DNA of 64,000 bases from Saprospiraceae bacterium. GTDB lineage: Bacteria; Bacteroidota; Bacteroidia; Chitinophagales; Saprospiraceae. The position numbers were made by a program, and so were the translations under genes. The notes beneath the pieces are model-generated. The model was not told the origin of the DNA, did not search any database, and saw nothing but the letters and a program-made list of their open reading frames with translations. Positions 26,103 to 33,785 of this stretch are shown piece after piece. Position 1 is the stretch's first letter; each line of letters starts with the position of its first letter. The stretch covers positions 1 to 64,000 of the forward strand of contig JADKBS010000005.1 of the NCBI GenBank assembly GCA_016714985.1. Direction: 5' to 3'.

Positions 26103-26630
26103 ATGGAAGGTCTTCCTAAATTCATTTGCGAGTGTTGTGGCCAATTGATTGACCAATGGCCAGCTTTGGCATTTGGCACACCTTCCCCTTATTTTGAACT
26201 GACTGAGGAGGAAAAGCGAAAGCTGGCGAGGGTCAGTTCTGATTTTTGCATCATCGCCCACCCCGACCAGACAGACCGGTTCATCAGGGCCGTCATGTAC
26301 CAGAAGGTCAACGACCATTGCACGGATTTGGAGTACGGCATTTGGGTTTCCCTGAGCGAAAAAAGCTTTTTGGACTACCATGAAAACTTCAACAGGGACG
26401 ACTATGAGGCAACGTACTTCGGCTATATCAGTAACGTATTGCCGGATTATCCGGATATGCTGTTCATCCCTGCCAAGGTGGTGACTCGTATAGGTGGCCA
26501 ACGCCCAGAAATCTTCCCCCACGAGGACTTTGACCATCCTTTTGTCAGGGATTATTACCAAGGAATTTCGAAAATTGAGGCCGAGCGTCGTATTAAGGAA
26601 CTGTTTTTGAATAAGCTGCCGAAAAATTGA
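26103..26630 (+). CDS. DUF2199-like protein
   Basis: 175 residues, soluble. The N-terminal CECCGQLIDQWPALAFGTP looks like a zinc-ribbon-like beginning, followed by ARVSSDFCIIAHPDQTDRFI, YGIWVSLSEKSFLDY, TYFGYISNVLPDYPDMLFIP and a C-terminal EDFDHPFVRDYYQGIS. These elements (C-x2-CG, SDxC, GIWVSLSE, LPxYPxT/ML, HP...GI) are those of the DUF2199 family, whose function is unknown. It follows the receiver gene by 11 bases and may be co-transcribed with it. Confidence 0.72.
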   Translation: MEGLPKFICECCGQLIDQWPALAFGTPSPYFELTEEEKRKLARVSSDFCIIAHPDQTDRFIRAVMYQKVNDHCTDLEYGIWVSLSEKSFLDYHENFNRDDYEATYFGYISNVLPDYPDMLFIPAKVVTRIGGQRPEIFPHEDFDHPFVRDYYQGISKIEAERRIKELFLNKLPKN

Positions 26631-26676
26631 CGGCTAACGGTGGGCGCCGGATGGTTTTGGCTAGTTTCAAGATTCC

Positions 26677-26711
26677 GTCCACTGTCCATTGTCCACCGTC
26701 CATCGTCCACC
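26677..26711 (+). repeat. Five tandem GTCCA(C/T)(C/T) heptamers before rmlA
   Basis: Units GTCCACT, GTCCATT, GTCCACC, GTCCATC, GTCCACC in a row, ending about ten bases before the rmlA start codon. A similar array in the other orientation lies at about 43893-43920, upstream of phoH. Confidence 0.8.
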
Positions 26712-26720
26712 GTTTAAAAT

Positions 26721-27581
26721 ATGAAAGGAATCATCCTCGCAGGGGGCCTCGGCACCCGCTTATACCCACTAACGCTCGTCGTGAGCAAGCAAATGATGCC
26801 CGTTTACGACAAGCCGATGATTTACTACCCCTTGAGCACGCTCATGCAAGCGGGCATCAAGGACATCCTCATCATTTCCACGCCCTACGACCTTCCCAAT
26901 TTTGAAAAATTGCTGGGTAATGGCCACGAAATCGGCTGCAACTTCGAGTACGTGCCGCAGTACGAACCTAACGGCCTTGCGCAAGCCTTCGTGCTGGGTG
27001 AAAAATTCATCAGTGGCGAACCTGCTGCGCTGATTTTGGGCGACAATATCTTCTATGGCGCAGGCATGGCCGAACTGATGCAGGCGAGTGCCAACCCTGA
27101 TGGCGGTGTCATATTTGCCTATCAGGTGGCCGACCCGGAGCGCTACGGCGTCGTTGAGTTTGACCAGAACTTCAAGGCCATCAGCATTGAGGAGAAGCCC
27201 AAGCAGCCCAAGTCGAATTATGCCGTTCCCGGTTTGTACTTCTACGACAACCAGATAGTTGATATCGCCAAGAACCTCAAGCCCAGCCCACGGGGTGAGT
27301 ACGAGATCACGGACGTAAACCGCATTTACCTCGAAATGGGCAAGCTCAAAGTAGGCGTGCTTGGCCGGGGAGTGGCGTGGTTGGACACTGGGACCCATGC
27401 TTCCTTGCTGCAAGCGGGCCAGTTCATCCAGGTCATCGAAGAGCGGCAAGGCTTGAAAATCGGGTGTATCGAAGAGGTGGCTTGGGAAATGGGCTTCATT
27501 GACGATGCCCAGCTCGAAAAACTCGGCCATAAGTTCCTCAAGAGCGGCTATGGCGAGTACTTGCTGAGGTTGCTGAAATAG
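26721..27581 (+). CDS. rmlA: Glucose-1-phosphate thymidylyltransferase
   Basis: 286 residues, the standard short-form length. The nucleotide-binding signature GGLGTRLYPLTLVVSKQMMP is at residues 8-27, with YDKPMIYYPLSTLMQAGI, LGDNIFYG (metal-binding aspartate), VVEFDQNFKAISIEEKP and WLDTGTHASLL. It makes dTDP-glucose from dTTP and glucose 1-phosphate, the first step toward dTDP-rhamnose and other dTDP sugars for surface glycans. The remaining rml genes are not adjacent here. The start is directly after a heptamer array. Confidence 0.95.
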   Translation: MKGIILAGGLGTRLYPLTLVVSKQMMPVYDKPMIYYPLSTLMQAGIKDILIISTPYDLPNFEKLLGNGHEIGCNFEYVPQYEPNGLAQAFVLGEKFISGEPAALILGDNIFYGAGMAELMQASANPDGGVIFAYQVADPERYGVVEFDQNFKAISIEEKPKQPKSNYAVPGLYFYDNQIVDIAKNLKPSPRGEYEITDVNRIYLEMGKLKVGVLGRGVAWLDTGTHASLLQAGQFIQVIEERQGLKIGCIEEVAWEMGFIDDAQLEKLGHKFLKSGYGEYLLRLLK

Positions 27582-27724
27582 GAGAAGAATTATTGGGACT
27601 GGTTAAACATGTTGGATTCAGGCGGTCAAACGGTTCTTTCTCCTTTCTTGTTCTCGGCTTGATTTTTGTAGATAAAAAGCTGGTCTCACAAGTTTACGTA
27701 GAAAAAAATAGCTAAAAGCAGACT

Positions 27725-28567
27725 ATGAACAATGAACAACACTGGCCAAGCCGCCTTGTGAGGGCTTTTTTAATACCCGTCATCGGAGCCTTGTTTTTTT
27801 TCGCCTGCCACGGCGAACTTCCCGAAGTACCCGATGAATCCTCCTTCCAGAAAGAAAAATTGGAAAAACTCGGCTCCCTGCTCCGCAATGAGTTGCTGAC
27901 TCAGCATGCCTTCCTTGCGGAATTGCCACCATACGACACCTCTGTTTACTGGTATTTGCAGAAACTTTATGACCAAGCGACCAGTGTCATGCACCTAGAC
28001 AAGCAGTCGTCCATCAATAACAAATGGGACCAAGAGCGGCTATGGAAGGCTTATATCGTCAAGAGCGAGGATCGGTTGGCGTTTGCCCTTCCTGGCGGTG
28101 ATTTTTTCATATCAACGGGCATGCTAAAGAGCTTCGAAAATGACTACGAACTCTATGCGCTCTTATCTTTTGAGGCAACGTTGATGAACGATGGCCACCT
28201 GCTGGCACAATGGACGAGAGAATACAATACCTTGACCATCAGTAATTTAATTGAGGGAAAAGATGCGCCTAACCTGCTCTCAATTGAGGTCTTGGCAGCG
28301 GAAATGATTTCACTTCCGTATGAAGCAACCGTTGTTGAGTTGGCTGACAAATCAGCCATTGAAAACACCTGCAATACCTCCTTGCTTAGCCCACTTGGCC
28401 TCATGCCCACACTGGACAACCCTGATTTCAGCAATTCCAAGTGGCTGCTCACCCGTCCTTCCTATGATGGACGCCACCAAGCACTGCCCAATTTCGCCGA
28501 CGACGCCTGCGAGGGCCGTCAGCGGGGGAATAACTATAAGCGGTATGTGCTGGACAAACTTAATTAA
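27725..28567 (+). CDS. Lipoprotein resembling an M48 metalloprotease without its zinc motif
   Basis: 280 residues. The signal ends in a lipobox (IGALFFFAC), so it is probably membrane-anchored. The middle part resembles the M48 family: AFALPGGDFFISTGMLKSFENDYELYALLSFEATLM parallels the M48 pattern NAFALPGGxIFVTxGLLxxLENEDELAAVLAHEIAH. However the zinc-binding HExxH is FEATL-like here: the first histidine is F and the second is M, with only the glutamate retained. I infer an inactive protease-like protein, perhaps a binding or chaperone role. It stands alone between rmlA and the convergent TIGR02757 gene. Confidence 0.6.
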   Translation: MNNEQHWPSRLVRAFLIPVIGALFFFACHGELPEVPDESSFQKEKLEKLGSLLRNELLTQHAFLAELPPYDTSVYWYLQKLYDQATSVMHLDKQSSINNKWDQERLWKAYIVKSEDRLAFALPGGDFFISTGMLKSFENDYELYALLSFEATLMNDGHLLAQWTREYNTLTISNLIEGKDAPNLLSIEVLAAEMISLPYEATVVELADKSAIENTCNTSLLSPLGLMPTLDNPDFSNSKWLLTRPSYDGRHQALPNFADDACEGRQRGNNYKRYVLDKLN

Positions 28568-28570
28568 GGA

Positions 28571-28622
28571 ATGAGGGATGAGGGTTGAGGCCGTCACGAT
28601 TCATCCCTCATCCCTCATCCCT
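28571..28622. repeat. Inverted heptamer array between convergent genes
   Basis: GAATGAGGGATGAGGG on the left and CATCCCTCATCCCTCATCCC on the right, separated by about 15 bases, so the arms can pair. It lies exactly between the stop codons of the M48-like gene and the TIGR02757 gene and overlaps the latter's last codons (GMRDEG). It may act as a two-way terminator. Confidence 0.7.
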
Positions 28623-29443
28623 AAGTTGGCTCCCAGCCCAAACAGCGCAAAATCGTACTTCACTGGGTCATTTGGGTCGAACTCCCGCAGTCTTTCCGTC
28701 AGTTCCAGCACGGCCAGCCAGTCTGTTTGTGGTCGTGTGAGTAGCCCGAAGCGGCGAGCATGGCGCTCCACATGAACATCCAAGGGAATGAGCAATTGGG
28801 AGGGCTTGATTTGTTTCCACAACCCGAAGTCCACGCCCCGGTCATCGCAGCGCACCATCCAACGGAGGAACATGTTCAACCGCTTGCAGGTGCTCTTGGT
28901 CATAGGCGATGGCACGTGTTTCTTCGTCCGCTGCGGGGCATCGGGTAAAGAGAAAAACAGGTCACGGAAGCCCTTCAAACCTGCTTCAACATGGGCGTCT
29001 TCCTGTTTCATCTTTTTCAAAAAAGACTCCTCCAATGACTGGTGGTTTTGGTAGAACCATTGGAAAAACGCCAAGAAATAAAGCGTATCCGTCGCTTGGA
29101 AAGTACGGTGGACAAAGTTTAGGAACGGCTTCCTGTCGGCTTCTTGGTGATTTAGGATAAAATCGTGCGGGGCATTGTCCATCAGCCCGAACAGTTCATT
29201 GGCCTTGTTGATGATGGTCTTCCGTTGCCCCCAAGCGAGCATGGCCGTCCAGAACGCCGTGATTTCGATGTCCTGCAATTTACTGAACCGCTTGGGCACG
29301 CCAACCGGATCGTTTTCGATGAAATGGGGCTGGTTGAACCGCTCTACGCAGTCGTCAAGGAAGGATTTTAAGTCAGTGTTTGTCAATAGGTAAAGTGTTT
29401 GAAGCTGGCTATTTACAGCAGCAAGATAGGTTGGTAGCCGCAT
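28601..29443 (-). CDS. TIGR02757 family (DUF2400) protein
   Basis: 280 residues. The features of this family are seen: DPVGVPKRFSKLQDIEITAFWTAMLAWG near residue 45, then FLNFVHRTFQATD, a middle variable region, MTKSTCKRLNMFLRWMVRCDDRGVDFGLW, and IPLDVHVERHARRFGLLTRPQTDW. The C-terminal half resembles helical parts of HhH-type proteins, but no function is known. The last residues (MRDEG) come from the GATGAGG repeat, so repeat sequence has been used for the C-terminus. It faces the lipoprotein gene. Confidence 0.88.
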   Translation of the reverse strand: MRLPTYLAAVNSQLQTLYLLTNTDLKSFLDDCVERFNQPHFIENDPVGVPKRFSKLQDIEITAFWTAMLAWGQRKTIINKANELFGLMDNAPHDFILNHQEADRKPFLNFVHRTFQATDTLYFLAFFQWFYQNHQSLEESFLKKMKQEDAHVEAGLKGFRDLFFSLPDAPQRTKKHVPSPMTKSTCKRLNMFLRWMVRCDDRGVDFGLWKQIKPSQLLIPLDVHVERHARRFGLLTRPQTDWLAVLELTERLREFDPNDPVKYDFALFGLGANLGMRDEG

Positions 29444-29494
29444 TTTGCAAAATCAAATTCTTTTCTGTTCTTTGCTCACAATAAACATACGACT

Positions 29495-30150
29495 ATGAAA
29501 AAACTTCCCCCTTACTCCGAGGAGTTCCTTTCCCAAATTTATTTTGTCAGAGGCCAGCGAGTCATGTTGGACATGGATTTGGCTGAGGTGTATGGCACAA
29601 CTACTAAACGGCTGAACGAACAAGTTAGGCGCAATATCAAGCGTTTCCCTCCTGAATTTGTTTTCCAACTTACAGAAGTTGAATTTGACGACTTGAGGTC
29701 GCAGATTGCGACCTCAAGTTGGGGCGGACGAAGGTATTTACCCTACGTCTTTACCGAGCACGGCGCTGTTATGGCAGCCAGCGTCCTCAACACCGAGGCT
29801 GCCGTGCAGGCCAGCATTTTTGTCGTGAAAGCCGTAACTGCTTAGGAGGGTGTGGGAGGAGAGAGAAAAAATGAAATTTTTTCTCTCTCCTCCCACATTT
29901 TGGGGTGTTTTTTTGTGGAAAATTGAAAATTTTCCACAAAAAAACACCCCCTGCTAAGTAGTTACTTAAAGCCTTTGTCCAGATGCGAAACGTCATTGGT
30001 CTGTACAAGGAACTGGAGCAGCGGCTGACAAAGTCGGAGGTCGAATTTGGAAAGCAAGGCAAGCAAATCCAACAGATTCTGCAGGTCATTAGGCAGTTTG
30101 TCAAAGAAGAGAATGAACCCCGGAAGCCCATCGGGTTTAAGAAGGACTAG
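29495..30150 (+). pseudogene. ORF6N-domain gene split by a miniature inverted-repeat element
   Basis: The first part (29495-29833) encodes residues 1-113 with the ORF6N DNA-binding domain: YFVRGQRVMLDMDLAEVYGT, RLNEQVRRNIKRFPPEFVFQL, LRSQIATSSWGGRRYLPYVF, FTEHGAVMAASVLNTEAAVQ. The element at 29834-29965 then adds a stop (codon TAG in GCTTAG). After the second copy of the target duplication the original frame goes on intact: KAFVQMRNVIGLYKELEQRL, a coiled-coil part and PIGFKKD, stop at 30148-30150. Without the element the protein would be about 172 residues. ORF6N domains come from phage antirepressor-like proteins. The truncated open frame (to 29845) may still make a short domain. Confidence 0.85.
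29834..29965 (+). mobile_element. Miniature inverted-repeat element, copy 1 (inside ORF6N gene)
   Basis: 132 bp. Ends GTAACTGCTTAG and CTAAGTAGTTAC are inverted repeats. Flanks TGAAAGCC (29826-29833) and TTAAAGCC (29966-29973) are an 8-bp target duplication with one mismatch. Inside are two perfect long hairpins: arms at about 29849-29870 and 29876-29896 (TGTGGGAGGAGAGAG / CTCTCTCCTCCCACA), and about 29901-29946 (GGTGTTTTTTTGTGGAAAAT / its complement). No open frame long enough for a transposase is present, so movement needs an enzyme supplied elsewhere. Confidence 0.9.
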
Positions 30151-30164
30151 GAGGTTAAATGGGC

Positions 30165-30172
30165 TATCTTTG
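30165..30172 (+). promoter_or_regulatory. Bacteroidota -7 promoter element of the nitroreductase gene
   Basis: TATCTTTG, 18 bases before the start codon at 30190, within the sequence just after the ORF6N stop. Confidence 0.55.
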
Positions 30173-30189
30173 CGCAAAAAACCGACACG

Positions 30190-30849
30190 ATGGAATACCC
30201 GCATATCCCTTTCCTGCCGCTCCATTTCACCGAGGCCGAAACCCTCGAACGCAGCCAGGCCTTTCTCCAGTACATGGAGCGCCGCCGCTCGTTGCGCTTT
30301 TTTTCCGATAGCCCCGTTCCGAAGGAAGTCATCGAAAACATCGTGATGACGGCCAGTACGGCACCCAGCGGTGCACACAAGCAGCCCTGGACGTTTTGCG
30401 TCGTTGGCGACCCCGCCGTAAAAGCCAAAATCAAGGAAGCCGCTGAGGAAGAGGAGCGGGAAAGCTACCAAGGCCGCATGAGTGAAGAGTGGCTGCATGA
30501 CCTCGCCCCGCTTGGCACTGACTGGCAGAAGCCATTCCTTGAAATCGCCCCGTGGCTCATCGTCGTTTTCAAGAAAGCCTACGAATTGGAGGGCGACGAG
30601 CGCCGCAAATGTTACTATGTGAACGAATCTGTGGGCATCGCATGTGGCTTCTTGTTGGCGGCCATACACAACGCAGGATTGGTGTCGCTTACCCATACAC
30701 CCAGCCCGATGAACTTCCTGCAACGCATCCTCGACCGACCAGAAAACGAGCGGCCCTACCTGCTCATCCCTGTCGGCTACCCAGCGGAAGGGGCTACCGT
30801 CCCCGATTTGAAAAGGAAAACACTTGGGCAAGTTGCTGTTTGGTTTTGA
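30190..30849 (+). CDS. Nitroreductase family flavoprotein (iodotyrosine-deiodinase-like subgroup)
   Basis: 219 residues. FMN-contacting N-terminal RRSLRFFSDSPVPKEVIENI near residue 32, TASTAPSGAHKQPWTFCVV near residue 54, the middle lid helix with ERESYQGRMSEEWLHDLAPLG, NESVGIACGFLLAAIHNAGLVSLTHTPSPM, and the end PVGYPAEGATVPDLKRKTL. The SGAHKQPW and THTPSPM motifs are those of the iodotyrosine-deiodinase-like branch, which reduces halogenated or nitro aromatic compounds with FMN. The true substrate is unknown. The GtrA-like gene starts 35 bases after its stop. Confidence 0.88.
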   Translation: MEYPHIPFLPLHFTEAETLERSQAFLQYMERRRSLRFFSDSPVPKEVIENIVMTASTAPSGAHKQPWTFCVVGDPAVKAKIKEAAEEEERESYQGRMSEEWLHDLAPLGTDWQKPFLEIAPWLIVVFKKAYELEGDERRKCYYVNESVGIACGFLLAAIHNAGLVSLTHTPSPMNFLQRILDRPENERPYLLIPVGYPAEGATVPDLKRKTLGQVAVWF

Positions 30850-30883
30850 CTTGTTTGAATGGTTTGATTTGTTTTGCACCGCA

Positions 30884-31291
30884 ATGACTGAGACTTCTGA
30901 AAAAACTGCGACCCAATCCTCGTGGCTGCGCTCACAAGCCGTTGCTATAGCAGCTACGACCACCGACTTCCTTGTGACCATAGGTTTGAAGGAATTTGCT
31001 GGGCTATGGTACGTTGCCAGCAATGCCACCGGGGCATTTTGTGGGGCTGTGGTCAGTTTCTTGTTGCTCCGCAATTGGGCCTTCCAACGCAACACAACCA
31101 AATGGCACGGGCAGGCGTTACGGTACGTCATTGCTTCCGGCCTGAGCCTAATGCTCAATACTGGCGGTGTCTGGCTGCTAACCGAATTGTTTGATATTCA
31201 ATATGTTGTATCTAAAACAGTGGTAGCGGTGCTGATGGGCCTGACCGTCAATTATTGGATGTTCAAGCAATTTGTATTCAAGCAGTTTTAG
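30884..31291 (+). CDS. GtrA-like membrane protein
   Basis: 135 residues with four predicted membrane segments: AVAIAATTTDFLVTIGLKEF, VASNATGAFCGAVVSFLLLR, YVIASGLSLMLNTGGVWLLT and TVVAVLMGLTVNYWMFKQFV. The motifs FLLLRNWAF and NYWMFKQFVF with a basic C-terminus are those of GtrA family proteins, which help move lipid-linked sugars across the membrane in surface-glycan synthesis. The start at 30884 (MTETSEKTA) removes a repeat-like N-terminal extension; the open frame begins 60 bases upstream within the nitroreductase gene. It probably shares the nitroreductase transcript. Confidence 0.85.
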   Translation: MTETSEKTATQSSWLRSQAVAIAATTTDFLVTIGLKEFAGLWYVASNATGAFCGAVVSFLLLRNWAFQRNTTKWHGQALRYVIASGLSLMLNTGGVWLLTELFDIQYVVSKTVVAVLMGLTVNYWMFKQFVFKQF

Positions 31292-31371
31292 GAAGTTTTG
31301 CATGTTTAGGAGGTTTTAAATAAACTTGGCGAACCTCCCATCCTTTAAGCCTCCAAAACCTCCAAACCACC

Positions 31372-32271
31372 ATGAAAAAAAGAATCCGTTTCATAGCCAA
31401 CCCCCGCTCAGGAGCCAACCGCAAGCGGAACCTGCCCCAGTTGATTGCCGACAACCTCGACCACGACCTTTACGACCATGAAATCAGCTATACGGAGCGG
31501 GCGGGCCATGCCATCGAATTGGCGAAGGAAAGCGTGGAGCAAGGGGTTGAACTCATCGTAGCCTGTGGCGGCGACGGCTCAGTGAACGAGATTTCCAGCC
31601 AATTGGTAGGAACCAATGCTGTGCTTGGCGTACTGCCCGCTGGCTCTGGCAACGGGTTCGCCGGGCACCTCGGCCTTGGCCGGGATGTGGCAAAGGCCAT
31701 CCGTCACCTGAACGACGGCGTGCCCATCACGATTGATACCTGTACTTTGAACGGGCAGCACTTCGTCAACCTCGCTGGCATCGGTTTCGACGGGGCAGTG
31801 GCCAAGCACCTGCACGACAGCCCAGTGCGGGGCTTCTGGGCTTATTTCAAATATACCTTGGAGGAAACACTGCGATACCAATCACAGCGGCTTGAAATTC
31901 AAATAGATGGGAAGAAGATGGAGCGTCGCTGCTTCCTTGTGGAGGTGGCCAATGCGCCCATTTACGGTTATGGGTTTAGCATCGTGCCACATGCCAATTT
32001 CACCGATGGGAAGCTGGAGGTATTGCTCATCCATGAAGCTCCAAAATGGCGGTATGTGCTCGAAAGTTGGCGTTTTTTGACTCGCTCGTTTCATAAAAGC
32101 CCGCTTACTGAGTGCTATACTTGCAATGAAGTGGTCATTGCGCCAGCAAAGCCCATTGGTGCCCACTTGGACGGGGAGGGCTTTTTGCTCGAGGGCGAAG
32201 CCAGGTTTGGCATCCGCCCCGCCTCTTTGAAGGTGCTGGTGCCGAGGGTTTATGCAGAAATTTTGAGATAA
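31372..32271 (+). CDS. Diacylglycerol-kinase-like lipid kinase (YegS/BmrU family)
   Basis: 299 residues, the normal length. ANPRSGANRKRNLPQLI at the start, the catalytic glycine-rich motif CGGDGSVNEI at residues 65-74, LGVLPAGSGNGFAGHLGLG, and LAGIGFDGAVAKHLHDS. The C-terminal beta domain carries KLEVLLIHEAPKW and GEGFLLEGEARFGIRPASLKVL. It phosphorylates diacylglycerol or a related lipid using ATP at the membrane surface. It follows the GtrA-like gene by 80 bases; the gap contains two short inverted stretches (GGAGGTTTTAAA-type and CCTCCAAAACCTCC). Confidence 0.92.
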   Translation: MKKRIRFIANPRSGANRKRNLPQLIADNLDHDLYDHEISYTERAGHAIELAKESVEQGVELIVACGGDGSVNEISSQLVGTNAVLGVLPAGSGNGFAGHLGLGRDVAKAIRHLNDGVPITIDTCTLNGQHFVNLAGIGFDGAVAKHLHDSPVRGFWAYFKYTLEETLRYQSQRLEIQIDGKKMERRCFLVEVANAPIYGYGFSIVPHANFTDGKLEVLLIHEAPKWRYVLESWRFLTRSFHKSPLTECYTCNEVVIAPAKPIGAHLDGEGFLLEGEARFGIRPASLKVLVPRVYAEILR

Positions 32272-32442
32272 AAAATGACGCAACACATTGGATGAACACG
32301 CCAGGCCGCCATGTGCCGCCTCAATGATCAGCTTGGTGAGCGCTTCCTTTGCTTATTTTTATTAAAATTGCTTCCAATGACCCTTAATAACGGACAGCTA
32401 TTCTATTTTTGAGGCGTTCGTCCGTTTATCTTAAAAAAAATC
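32272..32442. other. Intergenic region before the element in the adaptor leader
   Basis: No gene. It holds the candidate promoter of the efflux adaptor (TATTTTTG at 32404-32411) and ends with the first copy of the 8-bp duplication AAAAAATC. Confidence 0.5.
32404..32411 (+). promoter_or_regulatory. Bacteroidota -7 promoter element of the efflux adaptor gene, now separated by an element
   Basis: TATTTTTG matches TAnnTTTG. It lies 184 bases from the adaptor start codon but would lie about 44 bases away without the element and its duplicate, a normal distance. Confidence 0.45.
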
Positions 32443-32574
32443 GTAACTGCTTAGGAGGGTGTGGGAGGAGAGAGGAAAAATTTCACTTTTTCTCTCTCCT
32501 CCCACATTTTGGGGTGTTTTTTGGGGAAAAATTGAAAATTTTTCCCCAAAAAACACCCCCTGCTAAGTAGTTAT
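32443..32574 (+). mobile_element. Miniature inverted-repeat element, copy 2 (adaptor leader)
   Basis: 132 bp, ends GTAACTGCTTAG and CTAAGTAGTTAT. Perfect 8-bp target duplication AAAAAATC at 32435-32442 and 32575-32582. Same order of two hairpins as copy 1. In the second hairpin both arms differ from copy 1 in a matched way (GGGG/CCCC instead of GTGG/CCAC), so pairing is kept. Five bases separate the duplication from the GTG start codon of the next gene. Confidence 0.92.
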
Positions 32575-32587
32575 AAAAAATCATTGA

Positions 32588-33652
32588 GTGGAAAAATATC
32601 AAACACTGCGATTAAGCCTACTCTTGTTTTCCATATTACAGATAATTGCCTGCAAGGAGGATAAAAAAGAAGGCAATCAGCTGCCTGCTGGCGGCCCTCC
32701 AAAGGATATGCCCGTACAGGTGAACGGCTTCGTGGCCATTGAAAAGCGGTTGGCCGAAAACCTGGAAGTGCCGGGCACCCTCCAGCCTTTTGAGGAGACG
32801 GAAATCAGACCCGAAATTTCGGGCAGGCTTGTTTCTCACAATATCCAGGAAGGGGGCACGGTGCAAAAAGGCGCCTTGCTGGCCAAATTGTTTGACGAAG
32901 ACCTGCAGGCCCAATTGAAGAAACTGCAGGTGCAACTCGAAATTGCCAAAAAAACGCTTGAACGCCAACAGGAACTACTTAAAATACAAGGCATAAGCCA
33001 GCAAGAAGTGGACTTGAGCGAGCTGCAAGTGAACAATATCAAGGCCGATATGGAACTGATACGGGTGAGCATAACCAGGACCGAAATCCGTGCACCATTT
33101 ACTGGCAGGTTGGGCCTTCGCAAGGTGAGCCTTGGGGCCTATATCACACCAAATTCCATACTCGCTACCATCCGACAGTTGAACCAGCTCAAACTGGATT
33201 TCACGGTGCCAGAAAAATACGCCAGCTTGTTCCCAAAAGGAAAGCAAGTACAGTTCACCGTAGCAGGCTCCCGCCGCAACTATACCGCCTCGGTCTTGGC
33301 CACTGAGGCTGCCGTTGCGGCTGAATCCCGCTCACTAACCGTGCGTGCCAGCGTGGCCGGTTCCGATGCCAGTTTGTTGCCGGGCACGTTCGCAAGGGTG
33401 TTGCTCAACACCGGAGCCGCTGGGCAGTCGATTGTAGTGCCTTCCCAAGCCATCATCCCGCAGGCGAGGGGCAAAAAATTAGTGGTGTTCAAAGGCGGCT
33501 TGCCTGAGTTCCGTGATGTGGAAACGGGCGTCCGTGACGAGGACTTTGTGCAGGTATTGGAGGGGGTGCAGGTCGGGGACACCATTGTGACCACAGGGCT
33601 GATGGCCATCCGGCCCAATAGCAAGCTGGTTTTGAAGAAAATTGGCAACTAG
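32588..33652 (+). CDS. RND-type efflux periplasmic adaptor (membrane fusion protein), lipoprotein
   Basis: 354 residues. Lipoprotein signal with lipobox IIAC near residue 22, lipoyl-like half-motif RPEISGRLVSHNIQEGGTV, a coiled-coil hairpin (residues about 95-165, LKKLQVQLEIAKKTLERQ), the second lipoyl half EIRAPFTGRLGLRKVSLG, and beta-barrel and membrane-proximal domains. It bridges an inner-membrane RND pump and an outer-membrane channel, but no pump or TolC gene is adjacent. The only usable start is GTG at 32588; a stop lies just upstream. The last codons (GN) and the TAG stop come from the mobile element at 33645; the original end was KKIE, still visible after the element. Confidence 0.88.
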   Translation: MEKYQTLRLSLLLFSILQIIACKEDKKEGNQLPAGGPPKDMPVQVNGFVAIEKRLAENLEVPGTLQPFEETEIRPEISGRLVSHNIQEGGTVQKGALLAKLFDEDLQAQLKKLQVQLEIAKKTLERQQELLKIQGISQQEVDLSELQVNNIKADMELIRVSITRTEIRAPFTGRLGLRKVSLGAYITPNSILATIRQLNQLKLDFTVPEKYASLFPKGKQVQFTVAGSRRNYTASVLATEAAVAAESRSLTVRASVAGSDASLLPGTFARVLLNTGAAGQSIVVPSQAIIPQARGKKLVVFKGGLPEFRDVETGVRDEDFVQVLEGVQVGDTIVTTGLMAIRPNSKLVLKKIGN

Positions 33653-33777
33653 TTAGGAGGGTGTGGGAGGGGAAAGAAAAAATTTCATTTTTTCTTTCCC
33701 CTCCCACATTTTCGGGTGTTTTTTGGGGAAAAATTTGAAAATTTTTCCCCAAAAAACACCCCCTGCTAAGTAGTTAC
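33645..33777 (+). mobile_element. Miniature inverted-repeat element, copy 3 (at adaptor stop codon)
   Basis: 133 bp, ends GCAACTAGTTAG and CTAAGTAGTTAC. Perfect 8-bp target duplication GAAAATTG at 33637-33644 and 33778-33785. First hairpin arms are TGTGGGAGGGGAAAG and CTTTCCCCTCCCACA, differing from copies 1-2 at two positions in each arm in a matched way. The element supplies the adaptor's new stop codon. Confidence 0.92.
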
Positions 33778-33785
33778 GAAAATTG

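Noticed and set aside
29834..29965. Element considered as an attC-like integron site or an autonomous insertion sequence
   Set aside because: Copies have 8-bp target duplications and two perfect internal hairpins and no integrase or transposase frame; this fits a non-autonomous element better.
30190..32271. Nitroreductase, GtrA-like and lipid kinase genes considered as one pathway
   Set aside because: They are close and collinear, but the functions do not form a known pathway and gaps contain repeat sequence; co-transcription alone is plausible.
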